From contig JABMDH010000094.1 in the NCBI GenBank assembly GCA_015904075.1, positions 32,706 through 41,847 on the forward strand: a stretch of DNA of 9,142 nt. The letters run 5' to 3'. This stretch comes from Nitrospira sp. (GTDB taxonomy: Bacteria; Nitrospirota; Nitrospiria; Nitrospirales; Nitrospiraceae). This document shows positions 1 to 6,219 of this stretch, piece after piece. A program made the translations under genes and the position numbers. Numbering within the stretch: position 1 is the first letter of the stretch; every line of letters starts with the position of its first letter. Below the pieces are notes generated by a model. That model made no database searches and had not been told where the DNA came from. It was given only the letters and a program-made list of their open reading frames with translations.

Positions 1-2
1 CG

Positions 3-935
3 CGGCGCCGGCTCCGGTCGCCCGGGACTTCAAGTCCCTGTCCTACTACCAGTCTCCCAACCGTCTCCGCTCGGATTCCCTTCCGGTGGCTCCGCCGAGG
101 AACCCCGGTCCGGACGGTCGAACCCGGTCCCCATTTCAAAATCCCGGTCATTGAAAGCGTGCTTCAACCGAAAGTCGCCAAGCTCCACCGCGTGGAGGTC
201 GGGTTCCGGACCAGTCAGCAGGGTCGCCAGCAGATGGTGCCTCAGGAGGCCCTCATGCTGACCGGCGATATGAACATTCTCGCGATCGAGTTCATTGTTC
301 AGTACAAGATCAAAGAATCGAGCGAATATCTCTTCAATGTGGCGGACATTCATGAAACCATTGGGAAAGCCGCCGAGGCTTCGATGCGTGAAGTGGTCGG
401 CAAGAGCAAAATCGATGAGGCGTTGACGACCGGCAAAGCCGACCTCCAGCAAAGCATGATGGTCTTACTTCAAAGCATCCTTGATGACTACCATGCCGGC
501 GTGCAGGTAGCTGCGGTACAGCTCCAAGACGTAGATCCGCCAGAAGCCGTTGCCGCCGCCTTCAAAGACGTGACGAATGCCAAGGAAGATCGCGAAAAGC
601 TGATCAATCAAGCCCAAGGGTATCGAAACGACATTATTCCCAGGGCAAAAGGCGAAGCTGCCGAATTGGTCAATCGAGCCAAGGGTTTCGCGCAGGCGCG
701 GCTCAACCGTTCCCAAGGCGAGGCCAATCGGTTCCTGGCCACGCTGAAGGAATATAGCCAGGCCAAAGACATCATCAGTAAGCGCATTTACATTGAAACA
801 ATGGAGGAAATCCTCCCGAATGTTGAGAAGGTGATCATTGACGGAAAGGGCGGCGAGCGTCTCTTGCCCTATCTTCCTTTAGACCGTCTCGGGAAACCAG
901 CTCCGAAACAGGCGCAGGAGGAGCCCACACCATGA
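3..935 (+). CDS. hflK: FtsH-modulator SPFH protein HflK, 5' end missing
   Basis: HflK pairs with HflC to form a large membrane complex, facing the periplasm, that surrounds and modulates the FtsH protease; that role is family knowledge. The frame is open from the window edge, so the start lies outside. From about base 96 the translation is clear HflK: TPVRTVEPGPHFKIPVIESV, then an SPFH/PHB domain (GDMNILAIEFIVQYKIKESSEYLF). It continues into the conserved PPEAVAAAF segment near bases 537-563, an Ala/Glu/Arg-rich coiled-coil arm (near 600-740) and the YIETMEEILPNVEKVIID block near 787-840, ending in a Pro/Gln-rich tail. The N-terminal membrane segment expected just before the PHB domain is not recognisable: bases 3-95 in this frame give an Arg/Pro/Ser-rich stretch, which suggests frame errors or decay there. 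The stop overlaps the hflC start by ATGA, so the two are translationally coupled. Confidence 0.93.
   Translation, partial: RRRLRSPGTSSPCPTTSLPTVSARIPFRWLRRGTPVRTVEPGPHFKIPVIESVLQPKVAKLHRVEVGFRTSQQGRQQMVPQEALMLTGDMNILAIEFIVQYKIKESSEYLFNVADIHETIGKAAEASMREVVGKSKIDEALTTGKADLQQSMMVLLQSILDDYHAGVQVAAVQLQDVDPPEAVAAAFKDVTNAKEDREKLINQAQGYRNDIIPRAKGEAAELVNRAKGFAQARLNRSQGEANRFLATLKEYSQAKDIISKRIYIETMEEILPNVEKVIIDGKGGERLLPYLPLDRLGKPAPKQAQEEPTP
916..923 (+). promoter_or_regulatory. Shine-Dalgarno site of hflC
   Basis: AGGAGGAG lies 8 bases before the ATG at 932, inside the last codons of hflK. It is near-consensus and fixes the hflC start at the ATGA overlap. Confidence 0.8.
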
Positions 936-1795
936 CCAAGCAAGGCCTTGCGATTGCGCTGACTGCCGTGGTTGTGGGGTTGTTCGTACTGGGAGCCTCC
1001 CCCCTCTTTATCGTCGATGTGACGCAGAATGCCATCGTCGTCCAACTCGGCAAACCGGTGCGAAATATCACGGAGCCCGGGTTGTATGCAAAAGTGCCGT
1101 TCGTTCAGGAAGTCACCTACTTCGACAAACGGCTCCTGGATTACGACTCAAGCGCCCAGGACGTGATCACGCAGGATAAGAAGACGCTGCTGCTGGATAA
1201 CTTCGCCAAGTGGCGGATTATCGACCCTCTCAAAGTTTACCAGAACTTCCAAAGCCAGCGGGGCGCTCTGCAGCGGCTGCACGACATTATCTATTCCGAG
1301 CTGCGCGTCGAACTGGGACGCCATGAACTCCTGGAAATCGTGTCGAGTTCGAGAGCCGACATCATGCGGGTGGTTTCCAAGCGCGCGAACGAGAAAGCAT
1401 CTGTGTACGGCATCGAGATTCTGGACGTTCGGATCAGACGCGCCGACCTGCCCGAGCAAAACGAAAAAGCCGTGTTCGCCCGCATGCAGGCCGAACGCGA
1501 ACGGCAAGCGAAACAATACCGTGCAGAAGGGGCTGAAGAAGCGCAAAAGATCCGGTCCGAAGCCGAGAAGGATCGAGAGATCATCCTGGCCCAGGCCTAC
1601 AAAGAGTCGGAAGAGCTTCGCGGAAGCGGTGATGCGAAGGCGTTTCGCATTTATGCTGATGCGTACCGGCAGGATCAGAAATTCTTCGAATTCACCCGCT
1701 CGATGGAAGCGTACAAGACAACCTTCAAAGATAACAAGACGACACTGGTGATGAGCCCCGATTCAGAATTCTTCCGATACTTGAAACAACGCTGA
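932..1795 (+). CDS. hflC: FtsH-modulator SPFH protein HflC
   Basis: HflC is the partner of HflK in the membrane complex that restrains FtsH proteolysis. The 287-residue length fits the family. A single N-terminal membrane segment spans about residues 5-27 (Ala/Val/Leu-rich). It is followed by the PHB/SPFH domain, with FIVDVTQNAIVVQLGKPVRN and ITEPGLYAKVPFVQEV near residues 26-61 and the hallmark DVRIRRADLPEQNEKAVFAR near 168-187. A long charged coiled coil (about 185-225) then leads to the GSGDAKAFRIYADAY motif and a C-terminal region ending FFRYLKQR. The ATG at 932 overlaps the hflK stop and has a near-perfect ribosome binding site. Only 43 bases separate its stop from the convergent fhs stop, and I see no clear hairpin-plus-T-run terminator there. 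No oddities seen. Confidence 0.97.
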   Translation: MTKQGLAIALTAVVVGLFVLGASPLFIVDVTQNAIVVQLGKPVRNITEPGLYAKVPFVQEVTYFDKRLLDYDSSAQDVITQDKKTLLLDNFAKWRIIDPLKVYQNFQSQRGALQRLHDIIYSELRVELGRHELLEIVSSSRADIMRVVSKRANEKASVYGIEILDVRIRRADLPEQNEKAVFARMQAERERQAKQYRAEGAEEAQKIRSEAEKDREIILAQAYKESEELRGSGDAKAFRIYADAYRQDQKFFEFTRSMEAYKTTFKDNKTTLVMSPDSEFFRYLKQR

Positions 1796-1838
1796 GTGGC
1801 CGCACCAACCACCCAGTGACCGTCCTGCTTCCAGCTCC

Positions 1839-3521
1839 TTATGACAACCCGACGATTTCTCCATTCACCGGATCCAAGGTAATCCGTTCACCGGCCGGTT
1901 TCTTGGGCAATCCCGGCATCAATTGAATCCCCGAACAGACAGCCGTCACAAAACCGGCCCCGGCCAGAATTCGTAATTCCTTGATTGGCACTGTGAAGCC
2001 GGTAGGCCTCCCCTTGAGCGCCGGATCGTGAGACAGCGAGAGCGGCGTCTTGGCCATACAGACAGGCAACCGGCCAAATCCCAGCGCTTCCGCCCGTTCC
2101 ATCTGACGCTCTGCTTCTGACTCGAACGTCACGCCCCCTGCCCCGTACATCCTGGTGGCAATCGTCTCGATCTTTGTTCTGATCGGCCACGATAGTTCAT
2201 ACAAATGTGTAAACCGGGAGGGCTGATCACAGGCCTTGACCACGGCGGCCGCCAGCTGTTCGGCGCCCTTTCCGCCATCGGTCCAGTGGGTCGAGACCGC
2301 CGCATCAATTGCACCCACTTCCATTGATCGATCACGCACCCAGTCCAATTCAGCCCGCGGATCGTCCTTGAACGCGTTCACTGCCACCACAACCGGCACT
2401 CCGTGGGCCTTCGCATTGGCGATATGCTGTTCCAGATTGGCGAATCCCTTCGATAACGCATCGTGATTGGGCCCGGTCAACCCTATAGGGAGTGGGACCC
2501 CGACCTTGGCAACGCCTCCTCCCCCATGAAGCTTCAATGCCCGCAATGTGGCAACCACCACCGCAGCGGCTGGTTTGAATCCGGACGTTCGGCATTTGAT
2601 ATTGAAGAACTTCTCAGCCCCCAAGTCGCTGCCGAATCCCGCCTCGGTCACCACAAAGTCGGCGCATCGAAGCGCAATGGCATCGGATAGCACGGAACAA
2701 TTACCATGGGCAATATTTCCGAATGGCCCCGTATGGACAAATGCGGGTGTCCCTTCCAGCGTTTGAACTAAATTGGGCAGTACCGCGTCTCGCAAGAGGA
2801 CAGCCATCGACCCTGCGCAGCCAAGCTCCTGTGCCGTCACCGGCCGTCCTGATTGTGTAAATCCCACCAGCATCCGGCCAAGTCGATCCCTCAGGTCTTG
2901 ATGATTGAGCGCCAGCGCCAGAGATGCCATGACCTCGGATGCTTCTGTAATGACAAATTGGCTGATCCGGTTCCCGGTTTCATCTCCAAGCCGGACGTGA
3001 CGCAGTGCTCGATCACTGACCCCCAAAGCCCTCGGCCATACAATGCTCAACGGATCGAGAGAAAGTGGATTGCCTTGAAACAGATGATTGTCGAGAAACG
3101 CTGAAAGGAGATTATGGCTTGCTGCGACGGCATGTGCATCCCCGGTCAGATGGAGATTGATATCTTCCATCGGAATCACTTGGGCATGCCCTCCGCCGGT
3201 GCCTCCGCCTTTGATACCAAATACCGGACCGAGCGATGGTTGTCTCAACGTCACAGCCGTCCGGTGGCCCAATTTCGTGAGCCCCATGGCAAGCCCTATC
3301 GAGGTGGTGGTCTTCCCCTCCCCAAGTGGCGTTGGATTGATGGCTGTCACAAGTATGTAGCGGCCTATCGGTCGGTCCTTGAGACGATCCAGTAGGCCGA
3401 GCGATACCTTCGCCTTATGTCTCCCGTACGGAATGAGCTCGTCAGGTTGGATCCCGAGTTCTCTGCCGATATCAAGGATTGGGCGGGGCGTGACAGAATG
3501 CGCAAGTTCCAGATCGGTCAC
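1839..3521 (-). CDS. fhs: Formate-tetrahydrofolate ligase
   Basis: This cytoplasmic enzyme makes 10-formyl-tetrahydrofolate from formate, tetrahydrofolate and ATP, feeding one-carbon metabolism (purines, fMet, or formate assimilation). The 560-residue length fits the family (about 555-560). Visible motifs are the nucleotide-binding loop TPLGEGKTT (residues 64-72), RQPSLGPVFGIKGG (93-106), the Gly-rich signature GGGTGGGHAQVIPMEDINLH (105-124), HTGPFGNIAHGNCSVLSDAI (263-282), TEAGFGSDLGAEKFFNIKCR (292-311) and VATLRALKLHGG (323-334). RQPS, rather than the REPS found in some bacterial homologues, also occurs in eukaryotic C1-THF synthases, so it is not a defect. The GTG start is supported by AGGAGA 7 bases upstream. 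The gene stands alone: the neighbouring LytM gene is 182 bases upstream, and the spacer holds a candidate promoter. It appears complete and intact. Confidence 0.97.
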   Translation of the reverse strand: MTDLELAHSVTPRPILDIGRELGIQPDELIPYGRHKAKVSLGLLDRLKDRPIGRYILVTAINPTPLGEGKTTTSIGLAMGLTKLGHRTAVTLRQPSLGPVFGIKGGGTGGGHAQVIPMEDINLHLTGDAHAVAASHNLLSAFLDNHLFQGNPLSLDPLSIVWPRALGVSDRALRHVRLGDETGNRISQFVITEASEVMASLALALNHQDLRDRLGRMLVGFTQSGRPVTAQELGCAGSMAVLLRDAVLPNLVQTLEGTPAFVHTGPFGNIAHGNCSVLSDAIALRCADFVVTEAGFGSDLGAEKFFNIKCRTSGFKPAAAVVVATLRALKLHGGGGVAKVGVPLPIGLTGPNHDALSKGFANLEQHIANAKAHGVPVVVAVNAFKDDPRAELDWVRDRSMEVGAIDAAVSTHWTDGGKGAEQLAAAVVKACDQPSRFTHLYELSWPIRTKIETIATRMYGAGGVTFESEAERQMERAEALGFGRLPVCMAKTPLSLSHDPALKGRPTGFTVPIKELRILAGAGFVTAVCSGIQLMPGLPKKPAGERITLDPVNGEIVGLS

Positions 3522-3528
3522 GCTCTGT

Positions 3529-3534
3529 TCTCCT
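3529..3534 (-). promoter_or_regulatory. Shine-Dalgarno site of fhs
   Basis: On the minus strand AGGAGA precedes the GTG at 3521 by 7 bases. This decides for the GTG start, since the conserved part of the protein begins a few residues later. Confidence 0.7.
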
Positions 3535-3560
3535 GACGCAAATGGAATATGCGGAGCGGG

Positions 3561-3569
3561 AGTATAGCA
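3561..3569 (-). promoter_or_regulatory. Candidate extended -10 promoter of fhs
   Basis: The minus strand reads TGCTATACT, a TGn extended -10 followed by TATACT (one mismatch from TATAAT). Transcription would begin near 3554, giving a leader of about 33 bases before the GTG start. No good -35 box is visible at normal spacing, which extended -10 promoters can tolerate. The rest of the 182-base gap (3522-3703) shows nothing else I can support. This is inference from sequence only. Confidence 0.4.
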
Positions 3570-3703
3570 CAGAGTCTCGGTGGGAACGGAGCTTCTGTGG
3601 AATGCGAGCCGATACGGATGGAATCAGTCTGAGGTGAGAGAGCGATGACCACCTAACACTGGATGGCCGAGAAAATCATGAACAACTCAGCCTATTGTGG
3701 CGC

Positions 3704-4732
3704 TTACTCAAGAATGTACTTGGTAGGATCGAGGGCTTGACCGTTGACCTTAACCATATAGTGCAAATGGGGACCGGTCGAAAGGCCTGAGCTCCCGACA
3801 AGCGCGATGACATCGCCGCGATTGACTCTCTGCCCTTCTTTGACCAATGACTTGGCCAGATGCCCATAGAGCGTTTCGATTCCGAACCCATGGTCTAATC
3901 GAACGACGTTACCAAGCTTGGGGTCAAATCCCGTGGCTGTCACTCGACCCTGTGCTGGAGCTTGAACAGGAGCATTAGGAGCCGCGCCAATATCCAAGCC
4001 ATCATGCCAGGCCGGTTTTTCCGTGAAGGGAGACACACGAGGACCAAATCCAGACGTCACCCAGCCCCTCACCGGCCAGATCGATGGAGTTGCAGCCCAG
4101 CGAGTCGACCGTTGTTCAGCTGCCAGAGCCAGTTCGTTCAGGATTCGCTCCTGAACCGTTGCTTCCTTTGAAAGCCATTCCAGCCCCTCTTTTACTGAAG
4201 CAACCTCCTGAAGATCATTTCGAGACGAGTCCTGACCGGCCAAGGATGAATGTTCTTGATTCCCTTCAACCCCTTGCACGGCACTACCAGATTCCGTATC
4301 AGCAGTCTTATTCGAACTTCTGCCAGACATCTCAGTGGCTTCTGGAAGCGGCACATCTTCACCGCCACGGCCATTGACCATATCGCCCGGCTTGGGAACC
4401 TCAATACCGAGCATGACCCGGAGACGCTGGTTCACCTCTTTCATTGACACAAGCCGTTTCTTCAAGTCATCGACTGCTGAAGAAAATGCAGCGGTCTGCT
4501 GCCGTGCACTCATCGCTTCCGTCCGGAACGCCGTCAATTCCCAAACTTCCTGTGTCCGAATGACATAGTGGGAAATCACGAGAAAATCAGCAAGCACAAG
4601 CACGCAAGCGCCAATGACAAAGTTGCGGACGAGTTTTCTTGAAAAGCTGAACCGGAGAGGCTTTGCGGTTGATCCTCGAAATACAACGATGGTGTAGGCA
4701 TCACCGGCTTCTTGACTGTTCATCTGACCCAT
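3704..4732 (-). CDS. Membrane-anchored LytM/M23 metallopeptidase
   Basis: Probable peptidoglycan endopeptidase (or peptidoglycan-binding LytM factor) acting in the periplasm at cell-wall growth or division. The 342 residues divide into a basic cytoplasmic N-terminus, one membrane segment (about 37-58), a coiled-coil-prone stretch (about 62-108), a polar, acidic, Ser/Gly-rich linker (about 111-175), a second helical stretch (about 176-208) and a C-terminal M23 domain (about 220-342). All family zinc and catalytic positions are present: HDGLD gives His243 and Asp247, YGHL gives His291, and PHLHY gives His322 and His324. It is therefore predicted to be an active enzyme and not a degenerate activator such as EnvC. 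The ATG is preceded by GAGGGGG 8 bases upstream; a second ATG at residue 4 is a weaker choice. A well-formed promoter lies upstream, so it is probably transcribed on its own. The exact substrate cannot be told. Confidence 0.92.
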   Translation of the reverse strand: MGQMNSQEAGDAYTIVVFRGSTAKPLRFSFSRKLVRNFVIGACVLVLADFLVISHYVIRTQEVWELTAFRTEAMSARQQTAAFSSAVDDLKKRLVSMKEVNQRLRVMLGIEVPKPGDMVNGRGGEDVPLPEATEMSGRSSNKTADTESGSAVQGVEGNQEHSSLAGQDSSRNDLQEVASVKEGLEWLSKEATVQERILNELALAAEQRSTRWAATPSIWPVRGWVTSGFGPRVSPFTEKPAWHDGLDIGAAPNAPVQAPAQGRVTATGFDPKLGNVVRLDHGFGIETLYGHLAKSLVKEGQRVNRGDVIALVGSSGLSTGPHLHYMVKVNGQALDPTKYILE

Positions 4733-4777
4733 AACATTTGCCCCCTCATGCTAGGGACTCCCCAAGAGATGCTGATG

Positions 4778-4806
4778 AGTTTACCCATCCAGCCCGCTTT
4801 GGTCAA
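4778..4806 (-). promoter_or_regulatory. Sigma-70-type promoter of the LytM gene
   Basis: On the minus strand TTGACC (4806-4801) and TAAACT (4783-4778) are separated by exactly 17 bases. This is a good housekeeping promoter, with five of six -35 bases and four of six -10 bases matching consensus. Transcription would start near 4771, about 39 bases before the ATG at 4732. Confidence 0.7.
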
Positions 4807-4816
4807 CCCTACTTTT

Positions 4817-4838
4817 CACGGTATCCCCACGGTATCCC
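4817..4838 (+). repeat. Two tandem 11-base repeats upstream of the LytM promoter
   Basis: CACGGTATCCC occurs twice head to tail (4817-4827 and 4828-4838). The nearer copy ends 10 bases upstream of the -35 box. An 11-base period is about one helical turn, as for a regulator binding two half-sites on one DNA face. The binding role is inference; the repeat itself is exact. Confidence 0.75.
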
Positions 4839-4865
4839 ATTGAACAAGAAAAATCTCAACTGATT

Positions 4866-4889
4866 GAAATTATTAACATAATAAATTTC
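4866..4889 (-). other. AT-rich imperfect inverted repeat directly after cutA
   Basis: Starting right after the cutA stop codon, arms GAAATT and AATTTC, extended by ATTA/TAAT with one bulged base, can pair around a 3-base loop. The stem is almost all A-T, and only a short T run follows further along the minus strand. It could mark the 3' end of the cutA transcript but is not a canonical intrinsic terminator. Confidence 0.35.
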
Positions 4890-5219
4890 CTAGTGGGTCT
4901 CGTCCCGGACCCACTCAAGATATTGAGGAAGCCCGGCCATCACCGGTAACGCAATAATCTCAGGAACTTTATACGAATGTATCTTTTTGATGGTTTCCTG
5001 AAGAGCTTGAAATTTCTCGACCGTAGTCTTGAGAAGAACCATGGTTTCCTGCTCTTTGACTAACTTTCCTTCCCACCAGTAGGTTGAATGCACCAGAGGA
5101 ATCGTTGGCGCACAAGCAGCCTGGTGAGAGCCTACCGTCTGATCCACAATCTTATCAGCTTCTTCTTGATTAGGCACCGTAACCATAACGACCCAAATAT
5201 CCTGAGGGTTAGTTCCCAT
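4890..5219 (-). CDS. cutA: Divalent-cation tolerance protein CutA
   Basis: CutA is a small trimeric protein of the PII-like ferredoxin fold. It is linked to copper and divalent-metal tolerance in E. coli, but its exact biochemical role is uncertain. Conserved blocks are visible: VVMVTVPNQEEADKIV (first strand and helix), QAACAPTIPLVHSTYWWEGK (Cys-containing turn and the Trp/Gly/Lys core), ETMVLLKTT, and SYKVPEIIALPVMAGLPQYL near the C-terminus. The ATG at 5219 gives 109 residues, normal for the family. A GTG at 5249 would add 10 unconserved residues; it has GGAG 11 bases upstream, while the ATG has no clear ribosome site, so the start is not settled. A TATAAT box lies upstream. Base composition is clearly AT-richer than the flanking genes (roughly 40% GC by hand count of sample lines, against about 58% in the MBL gene), which hints at separate ancestry. 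Confidence 0.93.
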   Translation of the reverse strand: MGTNPQDIWVVMVTVPNQEEADKIVDQTVGSHQAACAPTIPLVHSTYWWEGKLVKEQETMVLLKTTVEKFQALQETIKKIHSYKVPEIIALPVMAGLPQYLEWVRDETH

Positions 5220-5316
5220 AATAGCGTGAAACGATACCTGAGATATCACCCAATAGACAACTCCGTAGGCACATGAACTACGACCTCACAAGGATGAGCA
5301 GCAACATCTGTGCCCT

Positions 5317-5344
5317 ATTATATGGTTCGCCAATAAATTGACAT
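5317..5344 (-). promoter_or_regulatory. Candidate cutA promoter
   Basis: The minus strand has a perfect TATAAT (5322-5317), with ATGTCA (5344-5339) 16 bases upstream as a 4-of-6 match to TTGACA. The start of transcription would fall near 5310, some 60-90 bases ahead of cutA depending on which start codon is used. Confidence 0.5.
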
Positions 5345-5532
5345 GCCAATTGTTTTCAAATGGTTAGGTGATCGTCTTTTCTGCTTATTCGTACATTGCT
5401 GAAATACTGTCGCCGAAAGGCTACAGAGGCTGCGGTTTGTCACAAAAATGCGCAAAAATCGGCACTCTTGGCTCTAGCTACGCTTCTTTTGCAATCTTAC
5501 CCTGCTCAAGTCCTCTTGTTTCCCCATTTTCG
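5345..5532. other. Gene-free AT-rich spacer between the truncated protease and cutA
   Basis: I find no convincing gene, RNA or terminator here. It has several A and T runs and separates the abrupt end of the site-2 protease gene from the cutA promoter. It is the likeliest place for remnants of whatever replaced the 3' half of that gene, such as an insertion-sequence end or a recombination scar, but I cannot identify an element. Confidence 0.4.
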
Positions 5533-6192
5533 CTAACTCTGAAAAATACTGGGGATATCCGATTCCGGCGAGATCGGCCCGATCACCAACCATGCCAGAA
5601 ACTGCAGCAGCAACGGTTCCCCCAGGTGCAACCCAAACGTGGCGGTCCGATCCACAACGGAGGAAAGATTCAGTCCTACGATCAGCACGGCAACGGCAAC
5701 AATGAACCCGGCCAGCGGACCGGCAACTCCGATATCGAATAGGGCACGGCGATCCATGATGGGTCCGCGCATGCGGATGATGGCGCCGAACGTTCCGATG
5801 AAATGGGGCGGCCCAGGAATGAATAACGGCAGCGAGGCAGGCAGTCTGTGAATCCTGGATAACAGATAATGGCCGAGTTCGTGCGTGGTGAGAATGAAGA
5901 GGAGCGCCGCAGCAAAGGGAAGCCCTTGCCATAATGCTTCCGGATGCTCCAGCAGAAAATTCAACGGTCCACGGACTGTCCCGTGATACGATTGGTAGGC
6001 GCCCGCCCATACGGTCGTGAAACAGGTCAGTAGAAACAGGCCAAGGGGCAGGGCCCATTCAGAGAAAACAGACGGCGTTCCTTCATCGACCCCGGCTTCG
6101 CTATCGGCCGTCTGTACGATGGCCTCCGGTTCTCCCCCACTCTCTGCCTCGCTCCGGATGCGTCGCTGACCGTCCTCCCCAAATCCATCCAT
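5533..6192 (-). CDS. Site-2 protease (M50 family), apparently truncated at its C-terminus
   Basis: Intramembrane zinc metalloprotease of the S2P/M50 family, which cleaves membrane-embedded substrates such as anchored signalling proteins. Visible are an acidic cytoplasmic N-terminus (about 1-45), membrane segments at about 47-66, 91-115, 152-173 and 193-206, the zinc motif HELGH (104-108) inside the second segment, GTFGAII (133-139) and DIGVAGPLAGF (153-163), as in cyanobacterial and plant EGY-type enzymes. Relatives continue with an HP..AGW(V/C)GL block and a later LDGG or NPDG motif that carries the third zinc ligand. Here the reading leaves the family pattern after about residue 213 and stops at 219, so that motif and roughly the last third are missing. 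It is probably inactive or a pseudogene. The ATG has AGGA 5 bases upstream, and the MBL gene ends 27 bases before it, so the two are probably co-transcribed. Confidence 0.85.
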   Translation of the reverse strand: MDGFGEDGQRRIRSEAESGGEPEAIVQTADSEAGVDEGTPSVFSEWALPLGLFLLTCFTTVWAGAYQSYHGTVRGPLNFLLEHPEALWQGLPFAAALLFILTTHELGHYLLSRIHRLPASLPLFIPGPPHFIGTFGAIIRMRGPIMDRRALFDIGVAGPLAGFIVAVAVLIVGLNLSSVVDRTATFGLHLGEPLLLQFLAWLVIGPISPESDIPSIFQS

Positions 6193-6219
6193 GGAGTTCC
6201 TGATTATTCGTCGGGTTCG

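Noticed and set aside
1796..1838. Bidirectional terminator between convergent hflC and fhs
   Set aside because: I found no stem with a T run in these 43 bases.
3665..3692. Hairpin GGCCGAG/CTCAGCC downstream of the LytM gene
   Set aside because: Seven pairs including one G-T pair, but the loop is 14 bases and no T run follows, so it is not a supportable terminator.
5338..5366. Plus-strand TTGACA in the spacer as a promoter
   Set aside because: At normal spacing the following hexamer (TGGTTA) does not resemble a -10 box, and no plus-strand gene follows.
5368..5742. Plus-strand open frame across the spacer and the end of the site-2 protease gene
   Set aside because: It runs antisense to a recognisable protein, has no family resemblance and no ribosome site, and its first third lies in a gene-free spacer.
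5474..6058. Second minus-strand frame overlapping the site-2 protease
   Set aside because: It is rich in Arg, Ser, His and Cys, the typical shadow of a GC-rich gene. Only its tail beyond the break is of interest, and that is reported as part of the junction.
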